A stretch of 64,000 bases of DNA, taken from positions 18,051,687 to 18,115,686 of the forward strand of contig CM061919.1 in the NCBI GenBank assembly GCA_031002005.1. Direction: 5' to 3'. The translations under genes and the position numbers were made by a program. Origin of the DNA: Vandiemenella viatica. Its lineage: Eukaryota; Arthropoda; Insecta; Orthoptera; Morabidae. Numbering within the stretch: the stretch's first letter is position 1; every line of letters begins with the position of its first letter. Positions 48,990 to 59,528 of the stretch are shown here, piece by piece. The notes beneath the pieces were generated by a model, which saw nothing but the letters and a program-made list of their open reading frames with translations, was not told where the DNA came from and did no database searches.

Positions 48990-49840
48990 CATACATTTTA
49001 TTTCTATAAGGTGTTCTTTGTCACAATCCATTATCTCCCTTCATACTTAACTGAAAACTATGAATGAGGTATCATTTTAAAGCTTATGGTCTCCATTTCG
49101 ATCACATATTTTAAGAAAGGAATCTTTCGTAATTCGACCCTTAAAGTGCAAAAGTATCATTATTTCTACAATGTGTTTTTGTGTCATGAGCCATTTATCT
49201 CCCTTGACATCTAACTGATATATCATTTAGAGATATCATATAAAGACTAAGGTCACCGCTGTGGGCACAACATACTTAATTTTTTTTGTTTTCAGAATTT
49301 TACCCTTAAATTGCAACAGTGTTATTATTTTTGTAATGTATTTCTTTGTCATGACCCATGATTTCTAACTGAAATAAAGAAATGAGGTATTATTGTTGGT
49401 ACTAAGGTCTCCACATTGGTCACATCATATTCTAAGAAAGGGATTTTTTGGAATTCGACCCTTGAAGGGCAAAAGTATCATTATTTTCATAAAGTATTTT
49501 TTTTTTTTTTTATGAGCCATTTATCTTCCTTGATATCTAACCGAAATCGAAAAATGAGGTATTATTTTATAGATTAAAGTTTCTTCTTTGGCCGCATCAT
49601 AGTTTAAGAAAGGAATTTTTAGAATTTGATCCTTAAAGGGCAAAAGTATCACTATCTCCCTTCATACTTGACCAAAATCTATGAATGAGCCATTTATCTC
49701 CCTTTATACCTAATGGAAATCGATAAATGGGGTATCATTTAAAAGATTAAGACCTCCACTCAGACAACATCATAAATTAAGAATGAAATTTTTAGGAATT
49801 TGACTCTTGAAGGACAAAAGTAATAACTGTGAAAGTCACA
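48990..49840. repeat. Tandem array of about 165-base units in the helicase intron
   Basis: Five or so units carry the marker gcaaaagtatcattatt or variants at about 49149, 49311, 49469, 49638 and 49813. Between markers run ccatttatctcccttga-type, aatgaggtatcatttta-type and tcacatcatattttaagaa-type blocks in constant order. Spacing is about 158-175 bases. Confidence 0.78.
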
Positions 49841-50054
49841 CGTATGAGATATCACAGAGATATTAATAAACTACTTCACAGATATCACTTTTGTTATGTA
49901 CCTATTACACTTAACACTTGATACAAATAGGGCGGTTCTTTTTCATCGTATTACAAACCTTCAACCTTACTATTCATCGTAGTTGTGAAATTTCGCGTGT
50001 GTTATCTAGTGTTAAAATAAATGTTTAACTCTAACAAGGAAGTTGTGAAGGAGA

Positions 50055-50310
50055 TACTGGTTTTTGACAGTGTATGGTTAGTGTATCGTTCACATGGTCG
50101 TTGAAGCTACCTCGCACCACACCCCTCCCTGAAATGTCTTCATGCCCCACTAGGGAGGACGCCCTCTCCAGTTTGGGAATCTATACTCTGGAAGAATGCC
50201 AGGGTGATTCCTCCGTAAAAGTCATTGCTGATTTCCTTCCCATTTCTTCTCCGTCTTATATTTTGCATGTAATGACACATGTTGGCAAGCCTCAGGAAAA
50301 TAAGTTCAGA
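50055..50310 (+). mobile_element. Old SINE-like fragment
   Basis: A decayed head (gtatggttagtgtatcg) and body (gaatgccagggtgattcctc, cgtaaaagtcattgctgatt, tccttcccatttc) fit the local SINE family. Its 92-codon open frame is not considered a gene. Confidence 0.45.
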
Positions 50311-50525
50311 ATGTTAAGCATGTTTTCTACTGTTATCTCAAATTAAGTTTGAATAGAAGGAAGTTTATTTTTTGTTAAAAGCAAGATTTCTTCAATTCTG
50401 ACTTAACAAATAATTTATAAATTATAGTGCAAGTACCAAATTTTGACATGAAAACATTATGCAATTTGCTTTGTTACAAAGGAATGAATATCCGTGTGTA
50501 CCATTTTTCTTTTTTTTTTTGCCAG

Positions 50526-50668
50526 GCCCTGATAACTTTGATTTGGTTAACCAAATCATTGCTGACTATAAACCTCGACTTATATGCTCAGCATTTGTTG
50601 CCCTTTCTGGAAAAGACGATTATGGATTGTACTCAGAAAAAAATATAGTCTCCAACATACGTCATCAG
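50526..50668 (+). CDS. DDX60: DDX60-like RNA helicase, penultimate exon
   Basis: A 143-base exon. Its first two bases complete the Gly codon left open by the exon ending at 36637, then 47 codons follow. It encodes DNFDLVNQIIADYKPR and ICSAFVALSGKDDYG, matching the C-terminal region of DDX60 around its SxFVxLSG block. The acceptor is a long T-run then gccag (ending 50525). The donor is gtaaac at 50669. The perfect phase match with the upstream exon across 13.9 kb is strong evidence for a single gene. Confidence 0.85.
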
Positions 50669-50739
50669 GTAAACTATGCAATTTATTGAATGTAAAAAAC
50701 TTTCATGTTAATTTGTCTAAAGTATTGTGTTCATTACAG

Positions 50740-51035
50740 GTATTTACTGATATGAAAATAGTCCCACTATTTGATTTTGATAAGCGATTAAATGCTTATG
50801 CCTGGGATTTTTTTAATCATGGTATTAAAGAAGCTATTGTTAAGGATAATGGTTTAGAAATGGTGATGATTTCACACTTTTAAAAGATTTTATGTTGGTC
50901 CTAAAAACCATTTCTACAAGCCTTCTAGAGCTTGAGGAGCAAGAAGAAAACAAAACTATCATTGAGACATTCAGAGTTGTTTCAGACACATTTTCAAAGC
51001 AATTTGCCAAAGCTTATAATGTATTGAAGGAATAA
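50740..51035 (+). CDS. DDX60: DDX60-like RNA helicase, terminal exon with an apparent 1-base deletion
   Basis: After the acceptor attacag (ending 50739) it reads VFTDMKIVPLFDFDKRLNAY, AWDFFNHGIKEAIVKDNGLE, and then hits a stop at 50881-50883. The other frame resumes immediately as GDDFTLLKDFMLVLKTISTS and continues to a TAA at 51033-51035 (AYNVLKE). The DFxLxLKSIS-type ending is the conserved C-terminus of DDX60. The exon length (296) is one short of a multiple of three. A lost A in the gaaatgg run near 50859 explains it. It is either a sequencing error or a mutation removing about 58 residues. Confidence 0.83.
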
Positions 51036-51243
51036 TTAAAAAAACGCTTGTTACATTTACTGTTCAGAGACACAGTTTTTGCATGTGTGAAAATTAAGTT
51101 TTTTTCACACCACATTGTGCAGTGAAGAATGTATTTTTATGATGTAACTGTTTTGTGTGTTTTAAATAGCATGCTTTTTGTAAGTGGATTGTAATTATTT
51201 ATTTTTAATTTTTATGTGCTAATGCATTTTTTATGAAAAAAAT

Positions 51244-51249
51244 AATAAA
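51244..51249 (+). terminator. Candidate polyadenylation signal of the helicase gene
   Basis: AATAAA lies about 209 bases after the helicase stop codon and is the first canonical hexamer downstream. No cDNA evidence is available. Confidence 0.5.
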
Positions 51250-52994
51250 AAGCTTGTGCAAATAGTGCACTGTTTGTTACTATTTTTATAGTGATGGTTT
51301 TGATAGGCCATATTAATTGTTCTAATACATATAAAATGAAACAAAAATCATAGATTGAATACTTTTTTTTAAAAAATGATGAATTTGGGATTATACATTG
51401 AAGGAAAATCGCTTTAAAAAAATCCAATGGAATTGTATAAAATATTAAAATGTTTATAACTCGTACAGTAAGCATAAAAATTCTCAATTCAGGCTCTGGT
51501 TCAACTACAGATTTTTGGTTAGCTTTTGTTGGAAAGCTTTTACAATAAAATTTTGACATTTAAAGAAAATAGGCCTCTTTTATTTAAAACTTTTATGTTA
51601 TTTCTTGAACGCCCAAAAAATGATAAAGTTCACCCATTACTTACCAAAGTTGGAGGCTAGAGGGTTGCAATTACACAAACAAAAAATCAAGGCTTATATA
51701 ATTTCACACAATTTCAGGTACGTACTTTTTCATATGTTAATAATTGAAGCAAAGGGCAATGTCAGTGCTCCTAATAGCCCAGGCATTTTAGGTTTTAACC
51801 TAAAAAAAAAGTAATGTGGAGCTGAAATTTGGCACAGACGTTCCTTAGTACCTTAGAAACAAGTAATAAAAAATCCCCACCTCTAGGGTGTCCGCGTCAT
51901 AGTTTTTTTTAGGTCAAAAGGGCTTAAATAGGGATCGAGTGCCAAATCTGTATAAACTCGTTGTAAAATTTAAAAAGTCAGACTCTGTAACGTTTTATTG
52001 CACCCTAGGTAATTAGGATAGGCTAACCACTGCATAAAAGTGTAATATCGGCACTATTATTATTTAAAAGTAATAGTATAGTCACATTTTATCATGAAGG
52101 AAGTACGAAACATAACTTTTTTTTTCAATTTCTCTGCATCGCGAAAAAGCTTAAAAGTTACCAGGTTGGGACCTATGATAAAAGTTGTAGTACACACTTT
52201 CAGCATTAAAATGGTATATCGTTCATCCCTCTGCGACATATGGTTGTCGAGATACACGTTGAAACAAGCACACGTGAGTCAACGCTGGGCCGAGAGCTCC
52301 GCGCACCGCTCCCCGGCCATTATGGGTATTAACGTGAAAAAGTATAATGTAGACCTGAAAATCGGTACAGATATTACTTAATACCTAAGAATCATGTCTT
52401 GAAAAGTCCCCAGCTCTGAGGTGTCCTGTTCATAGTTTTATTAGGGTAAAAGGTTTTAATTAGGGCTTAAATGTCATAATCAGTATAAACGTCTTGTAGG
52501 TCTTAAAATATCAGCTTTTGTATCATTTAATTGCACTATAAGTAATTGGAAAAGCTAATTATTGAAAGACGGCGTAGTTTTGTACGTAATTAATGGACAG
52601 AAGTAAAAAAAATCTCACATTTGATAGTGAAACAGGTACGAAATATGACTTGTTTTGTAACAAAGTCAGATTTGCTAAAAACTATCGAAGGCCTATTATC
52701 AAAGTTACAGAGTGCAGTTTCAGCATTTAAATGGTGTATTCATCATGTTTTTCTGACAAAACGGATGGTGAGATATCATCGAAATATTCGAAACAACGCG
52801 CAGAGCTAAGCATAAGCGCCGTTCCACTTACCCTTCCTCGTCTGTCTGCATAATTCTAATCTCTTCGAACAGTGCTCTGAGATTTTGTGCCCTTGGCATT
52901 ATATCTAAACTGACAGAAAGAAACCTTGAAAATGACAAAACATTTTGCAAAATTATAAATTATACAAATTTTTATTTAAATCTTTGAATGAAAT

Positions 52995-54073
52995 TTAAAG
53001 TTTAGCTTCATCATCATACTCATCATCTGAACTATTATAGGTGACTTTATCGCATGCAGATCTTCGACAATGTCCACACATTAGTTTACACTCCAGCCCA
53101 CAACGCACACATTCAAATCTATTTTGCAGATGTTCTTACAATTGCAGGGCACCAAATTGAGGAGATGATCCGAAGTAGGTGCAAGTCGATTAGTCACTAG
53201 CACAAGAGCTCCATTCTGAATTTTCCAGCCCCAATCTTCAGGACCTAAAGAATTTCCTAGCCATTCTTGAACCTGTAAGTATATTCGTAGAGAATGGATG
53301 GCCAATATACCATATATTCGTAGAGAATGTCGCTCACATGCTGCATATGTTGGCGGAAGTGACGCAAGCTGGAAGGATGCAGTGACTGGTTGGGTTGCGA
53401 ACTTACGACTGTATTTTATTTCCAGAAGTTCATGGATATTTTGACACTGAGATATAAAATTGTCGTAGCAGGCAACGGCAAACGTCTTTCTTGCGGATAT
53501 TATGTCTTCTTTCTGTGCGTTAGGATGTTCGAATGTTTGCACTTTGCCATGCAGTACTGCAGAACCCTTCAATAACTTCCAGTCTTGTTTTTTTTCCTTT
53601 GCCGAAAAGAGCGCTGGCAGTATTGCACCCAGTGAATGCATGACAATAGGGTGCAGAGTTTTTCATCTTTGTGATGGATTTGCAGAGTTCTGCCACGCTG
53701 AAGACCTTACTAGCATTTTTGCTTGTGACAGGTTGAACTACATTTATACGACTGCTTTCACTAAGTCTTGCTACCAACGAGGACATCCGTATCGTTGGAA
53801 ATGACCGCTACCTCTTGACCCCTGCAGTAATCAAGTGCAAACGATGCAATGCTGGCATCCGCATCTCCTTTACACTGAATGTCATGATGACCCGTAGTCT
53901 TCAATTTGTTTACAAGTAATTCGACTAGCTCATTTATGTTATAATAGTTTTCAAAAGCTCAGCTTGGAGTGAAGTGACAACCGTGTTGTGGTGACGGAAA
54001 ACATTGGCAAATGTTTTCCCCCCGGCACATCGACGACGCTCCTCTCTTTCCGTTGCCATGTGTTCAGATCCAT
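52995..54073 (-). pseudogene. Transposon-encoded PIN/FEN-like nuclease with a Cys-rich tail (left arm and centre)
   Basis: Reading the minus strand from the centre: TWQRKERSVVDVPGGKTFA, GDADASIASFAL, VAVISNDTDVL (an Asp-rich motif like the PIN/FEN nuclease core), and HAFTGCNTASALFGKGKK. The last resembles the GCDY...GIGPKKA turn of FEN/XPG enzymes, with Asn where Asp is usual. After CQNIHELL come PPTYAACERHSLRIY, GPEDWGWK, and LLNLVPCNCKNICK. A shifted frame then reads on as FECVRCGLEC, MCGHCRRSAC and DDEYDDEAKL to a stop at 52995-52997. Frame changes near 53640, 53790 and 53110 make it non-functional as sequenced. The family assignment is inference from these motifs. Confidence 0.6.
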
Positions 54074-54562
54074 CGTTTGCCGTTGCCCTCTATGACAATT
54101 TTAAATCTCAGTGTCAAAATATCCATGAACTTCTGGTAATAAAATACAGTCGCAAGTTTGCAACCCAACCAGTCACTGCATCCTTCCAGCTTGCGTCCCT
54201 TCCGCCAACATATGCAGCATGTGAGCGACATTCTCTACGAATATATGGTACATTGGCCATCCATTCTCTACGAATATACTTACTGGTTCAAAAATGGCTA
54301 GGAAATTCTTTTGGTCCTTAAGATTGGGGCTGGAAAATTCAGAATGGAGCTCTTGTGCTAGTGACTAATAACTTGCACCTACTCCGGATCATCTCCTCAA
54401 TTTGGTGCCCTGCAATTGTAAGAACATCTGCAAAATAGATTTGAATGTGTGCGTTGTGGGCTGGAGTGTAAACTAATGTGTGGACATTGTCGAAGATCTG
54501 CATGCGATAAAGTCACCTATAATAGTTCAGATGATGAGTATGATGATGAAGCTAAACTTTAA
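54074..54562 (+). pseudogene. Duplicated nuclease C-terminus in the right arm
   Basis: The + strand repeats the last part of the left-arm ORF, from FAVALYDNFKSQCQNIHELL through PPTYAACERHSLRIY, DWGWKIQNG and the Cys-rich end, to a TAA at 54560-54562. Both arms share the same internal duplication (SLRIY written twice, about 33 bases apart), so that duplication came before the inversion. An upstream start for this fragment does not exist; it begins abruptly at the palindrome junction. Confidence 0.65.
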
Positions 54563-54769
54563 ATTTCATTCAAAGATTTAAATAAAAATTTGTATAATTT
54601 ATAATTTTGCAAAATGTTTCGTCATTTTCAAGGTATCTTTCTGTCAGTTTAGATATAATGCCAAGGGCACAAAATCTCAGAGCACTGTTCGAAGAGATTA
54701 GAATGATGCAGACAGACGAGGAAGGGTAAGTGGAACGGCACTTATGCTTAGCTCTGCGCATTGTTTCGA

Positions 54770-55740
54770 ATGTTTCGATGAATACACCATTTAAATGCTG
54801 AAACTGCGCTCTGTAACTTTGATAATAGGCCTTCGATAGTTTTTAGCAAATCTGACTTTGTTACAAAACAAGTCATATTTCGTACCTGTTTCACTATCAA
54901 ATGTGAGATTTTTTTTACTTCTGTCCATTAATTACGTCCAAAACTACGCCGTCTTTCGATAATTAGCTTTTCCAATTACTTATAGTGCAATTAAATGATA
55001 CAAAAGCTGATATTTTAAGACCTACAAGACGTTTATACTGATTATGACATTTAAGCCCTAATTAAAACCTTTTACCCTAATAAAACTATGAACAGGACAC
55101 CTCAGAGCTGGGGACTTTTCAAGACATGATTCTTAGGTATTAAGTAATATCTGTACCGATTTTCAGGTCTACATTATATTTTTTTCACGTTAATACCCAT
55201 AATGGCTGGGGAGCGGTGCGCGGAGCTCTCTGCCCAGCGTTGACTCACGTGTGCTTGTTTCAACGTGTATCTCGACAACCATATGTCACAGAGGGATGAA
55301 CGATATACCATTTTAATGCTGAAAGTGTGTACTACAACTTTTATCATAGGTCCCAACCTGGTAACTTTTAAGCTTTTTCGCGATGCAGAGAAATTGAAAA
55401 AAAAAGTTATGTTTCGTACTTCCTTCATGATAAAATGTGACTATACTTTTACTTTTAAATAATAATAGTGCCAATATTACACTTTTATGCAGTGGTTAGC
55501 ATATCCTAATTACCTAGGGTGCAATAAAACGTTACAGAGTCTGATATTTTAAATTTTACAACGAGTTTATACAGATTTGGCACTCAATCCCTATTTAAGC
55601 CCTTTTGACCTAAAAAAAACTATGACGCGGACACCCTAGAGGTGGGGACTTTTTATTACTTGTTTCTTAGGTACTAAGGAACATCTGTGCCAAATTTCAG
55701 CTCTACATTATTTTTTTCGAGATTAACCCTAAAATCTGTC
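54770..55740. repeat. Subterminal direct repeats of about 520 bases in the right arm
   Basis: Two related halves follow each other. ccatttaaatgctgaaac (54787) corresponds to ccattttaatgctgaaag (55308). gctggggacttttcaag (55107) corresponds to ggtggggactttttatt (55640). The left arm has the mirror arrangement. Solo relatives at 25840-26640 show the same two-unit structure with a period near 505. Confidence 0.72.
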
Positions 55741-55751
55741 TAAAATGCCTG

Positions 55752-57060
55752 TACTATAACATGTGAATGAACTGAATTTTATGTGGACTGTTAAAAGAAG
55801 TGCAGGGAAAAAGGAAGGCTGTGCCACTTTACTAAATTTTTTAAAAAAAAAAACTTGGAGAAAAATAAGGTGCAAGGCTGAAGAAAAGCTGGAGAAGAAT
55901 AACTTAGTTCCAGACAAGGTAGGTCAATACTAGATCTTATATTTTCTGTAATGCATCTGCAGGAATACACTGACCGCGAGTATGAACAAGATGTTATAAA
56001 GTAACTTGCAGTATGAAAACTATGTACATTTTTACAACTTTCAGTATACCATACTTTTGAAGATACAGATCTGGTTGGCATGTTATTTTTACTTTCACTG
56101 TAGTTAGATACTTTACTTAATTTCTGAATCTTTTCAGAAACCAATGGAATTTAATAAATAAAGTCTACAATTAACTTCCAGTATATATTTATTTAAAACT
56201 ATGCTGTATTACAGCAAGAATTTGTAATAAACGTGTTCATGATAATGATCCTTTTAACTGATGATATGTCTGTCTCTTATGTTTAGTTACAAATTGCATT
56301 AAGAGTCTTAAATTGAGTAAGTATCTGGTTTTCAGACTGGTATATTTCACCAGTATAGGATATAAGTGAGGTGAAGTCAATTTCACTATGGCTGAGCAAT
56401 AAAAGTAACTCAAATTGTTATCCAGCAACACTGTTCACCAGTTTTTTTATTATTATTTCTTTCGCAGTCCTATACAGATGGGACCAATCAACTATAAATT
56501 TACATCTCTGAAGATGCAGGTTCGTAGTTGAAAATGAAAAAAGTGCTACAGGGCACAAATTGATACGTAAGATTCAACTTTGTCTCAAACTCAAAAACTC
56601 AACTAGTATTAACATTAACAAAAGTTACTAGAGTATCTGGCTTTGTGAAAACTGATTTAGCTCTGCTCCCGATAATCCTGGCACAGGTTGAATGTGGCTG
56701 CCTGAGTTAACATTTGTAACATAGATCCTCAAGATAATTGTGACTGCTTGCGTTCACAGTTTGCCATGGCTCCCCGATTGTAACACACCTTGATATTATG
56801 GTGTTTTGATCATCATACCTGCATCTTTTTCTATTGCTTTATTAGCAGGAGAACTAATCGCAGCCATCTGACTAAATCATCCATTCTGATCAATAGCCAC
56901 ATATTCTCCACCCGTATTAAAAGATTAAAGAGGGTTTTCTTGCTGCTCATAAGTGAATCCAGAAGCTAATATATTGTTATAACTTCTCTTTGAAATTGAC
57001 AATGCCATGTTAGACTAATTAATAAAACTGAATACTTGCATGTTAGGCAAGTGGAAAGCT
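55752..57060. other. Intergenic DNA, nothing recognised
   Basis: A lysine-rich open stretch near 55780-55920 followed by gtaggt could be an exon, but it has no family resemblance and I do not call it. A possible polyadenylation hexamer (aataaa) lies near 56155. Confidence 0.4.
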
Positions 57061-57064
57061 GTAC

Positions 57065-57965
57065 TGGATATCTTGAAGATTGTCAGTCGGATGTGAGATT
57101 GTACTTTACCTTGTAACATTATTTAAATATGGTCTGGATACTTGCTACTTACCACAGGACTGGAAAAGTGTGATAGTAGTGCCAGTACATAAAGGAAGGG
57201 TGAGAAATACAGTTGAAAATATGGACCGATCAGTTTGACATCAGTAGTAGGTAAATTAATGGAGAGATTGATAAGTAACCATATCAGAAATGAGAAGTGT
57301 AAGTGGTTTTCATGTAAGCAGCATGGCTTTGGGCAAGGATATTCATATGAATCTCAGTTGGTGGGATATATGCAAGATATTTCAGATGAAATGGACAAGG
57401 GATGCCAAATTGATAGTTTAGCACTAGATTTTTCAAGACAGAGTGAGCCATAAAATGGTACTAAATAATGTAAAAACTATTGGCATGGATGAGAAAGTGA
57501 TTTGCTGGCTAGAAGAATTTTTAAAAGGTAGAAAACAGAAAGTTAGTGTAGGAAATGTAGTATCAAAAGAAGTGGAAGTAACAATGGGAGTGCCACAGGG
57601 TAGTGTATTGGGACCATTGCTATTCGTTATTCTAATGAATAATTTTGCTGATTGTTTACTATCAGAAATTAGATTTTTGCAAGGATCAAAACGATAGAGG
57701 CCTGTAAACATTTGAGGGGGGTTTGGACAGGATTTCTAGTTGGGTTGATAAACAAGGGATGAAGATTGCAAAATAGAGTCAGCTTATTAGATAACAAAAA
57801 ACTAAAGGTTGATTATGATTATAAGGTGGGGAAAGAATTGTTTGTTGAAGACTTGAAATGTAAATATCTTGTCATTACATTTGATAACAGGCTTAGCTGG
57901 GCAGGACACATTGGTCAGGTAGTAGGAAAAGATTTCAAAATTCTCCAACTCTCTCCAACAAGTGC
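57065..57965 (+). pseudogene. CR1-like RT fragment, inverted partner of the downstream element
   Basis: The + strand frames show SLTSVVGKLMERLISNHIRN, CKQHGFGQGYSYESQL, DSLALDFS, then KVICWLEEFLKGRKQKVSVG, VEVTMGVPQGSVLGPLLF and DLKCKYLVITFDNRLSW. About 16 bases that should encode FADDI are deleted at about 57678, so the catalytic Asp pair is gone. It is the same family as the minus-strand element that begins about 10 bases later, making a tail-to-tail inverted repeat. Confidence 0.78.
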
Positions 57966-57984
57966 AGGATTTTGAAACCTTCTC

Positions 57985-58867
57985 TTACCACCTGTCCAAT
58001 GTGTCCCAGTTAAGCTTGTTATCAAATGGAATGCCAAGATATTTACATTTCAAGTCTTCAGCAAGCAATTCTTTCCCAACCTTATATTCATAATTAACCT
58101 TTTGTTTTTTATTTGTGTATCTAATTAGCTGACTCTTCTTGGCATTTATCTTCATCCCATGTTTACCAACCCAACTAGATATCCTGTCCAGATCACCCTG
58201 CAACTGTTTACAGTCCTCTATCATTTTGACAGCATTATGTCATCTGCAAACAATCTAATTTCAGATAGTAAACAATCAACACAATTATTCATTAGAATAA
58301 TGAATAGCAATGGTCCCAATACACTACGCTGCGGCACTCCCATTGTTATTTCCATTAATTTACCTACCACTGGAGTCAAACTGATTGGCCTGTAATTTTT
58401 GATTCTATTTCTCACCCTCCTTTATGTACCGGTACTACCATTGCACTTTTCCAGTCTTGCGGTAAGCAGCAAGTATCCCAACTCAATTTAAATATTTCAA
58501 GATAAGGTACTATGTTACATCCGGCTATCTTTAAGATATCTTATGTTTTTTCAGCTTGCTTCATGATTTATTCAGGATGAATTTCAAATTTTTTAGTGTC
58601 TTCATTTCTAATCGTATTGTTAAGCTCGTTCTCCGAATTAGACCTTACAGTTTCTGATTCATTGTCCCTAATACTGTCACTAAACCAGTTACTTAAAATA
58701 TCTGCCTTTTTAGAATCCTCAGTAACTACTTCTGCATCCTTATCTATAAGCGTCTCTACACACTCCTTTCCCCTCAGTTTCCTGATATAGCCATAGAAAT
58801 TTCTAGATGCATCAGTCAGTGGTCCTCCTGCACTGACAATACTCTTCATAAACCCATCTTTAGCCAC
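57985..58867 (-). pseudogene. CR1-like RT with an internal deletion
   Basis: The pieces are FYGYIRKLRGKECVETLIDK (58867-58568), NYRPISLTPVVGKLME joined directly to ITMGVPQRSVLGPLLF, and RLFADDIML (58415-58221), then WVGKHGMKINAKKSQLIRY and DLKCKYLGIPFDNKLNW. The segment between VVGKLME and ITMGVPQ, which should hold the first catalytic Asp box, is deleted. The inverted partner at 57065-57965 keeps that region but lacks FADD. Each copy has lost what the other retains. Confidence 0.8.
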
Positions 58868-58916
58868 CTTCTTAGCTATTATTAAGTCCTTGTTTAATTG
58901 TTTTAAATATTCCCTA

Positions 58917-59519
58917 CTACCCTCCTGTCTCTTTGTTATGTTCTCTTCTTACCAACCTCTTTAACCTCCTCACCTCCCTATAATAGAGCACAGGTTCTCT
59001 AATTCTCTTTATTTTCTGTTTTGGAATAAATTTTTCTTCCCCCTTTCTTATTATCTCCTTGAACTCTTCCCACCTTGACTCTACTGTACTTGTGGCTTCC
59101 TTCCATTTGCTGAAACGTTCTCTGAAATATCTCTTCAAATGTGAAACCTGTGCCTTTTTATAATTGTACCTATTTCCCCCTTCAATTTTGCCTGCGGGTT
59201 CACTGAATCCTCTAATATCCATCAGATCTGCATCATGATCACTTATTCCTTCCGTTACTTGACTCCCCACAAGGTTATCATCGGGCTTTATTAGGAATAT
59301 GTAAAAAATATTTTGTCCCCTAGTGTTTTGCTCTACCACTTGTGTAAATCCTCCTTCCCTTATTAAAGTATTTGCAAATCTTTGTTCCCGTGTGTTATTA
59401 ATCTTATTTCCTTCCCAGTTTACACCTGGTAAATTTAAATCCCCACCAATAATGATCATTCTATTCTCACCTCTGTAATCTGAGTATTAATTTAATTTCT
59501 CGCCGAGAGCCTCATCTTC
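58917..59519 (-). pseudogene. CR1-like endonuclease, C-terminal part
   Basis: After the nested insertion the frame resumes with MIIIGGDLNLPGVNW (the GDxN box), FTQVVEQNTRG and EGISDHDADLM (the SDH box), then the linker region with LYYREVRRLKRLVRREH. It matches the left CR1 copy (16618-17650) motif by motif but is a different family. Confidence 0.82.
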
Positions 59520-59528
59520 ATCTGTCAT

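Larger units (their letters stand above)
51780..55751. mobile_element. Palindromic DNA transposon with 1.7-kb inverted arms
   Basis: The left arm 51780-53484 is the reverse complement of the right arm 54074-55751, with only scattered mismatches in the best-preserved parts. The outermost 12 bases are CAGGCATTTTAG at 51780-51791 and their mirror at 55740-55751. The centre (53485-54073) is unique. Each arm carries the 3' end of the same coding region plus a non-coding tail. The structure is therefore a 3' half and an inverted copy of it, and the original 5' end is missing. No target duplication is evident. The coded nuclease motifs suggest an Academ-like superfamily, a tentative placement from memory. 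Confidence 0.75.

Noticed and set aside
48990..49840. CRISPR-like repeat-spacer array
   Set aside because: The units are contiguous and diverged with no constant short repeats separated by unique spacers, and the genome is eukaryotic.
52094..52381. Matching frames at 52094-52381 and 55174-55428
   Set aside because: They are mirror copies only because they lie in the arms of the palindromic transposon; they sit in its non-coding subterminal repeats.
55760..55925. Possible lysine-rich exon followed by gtaggt
   Set aside because: No acceptor site, homology or partner exon could be supported by eye.
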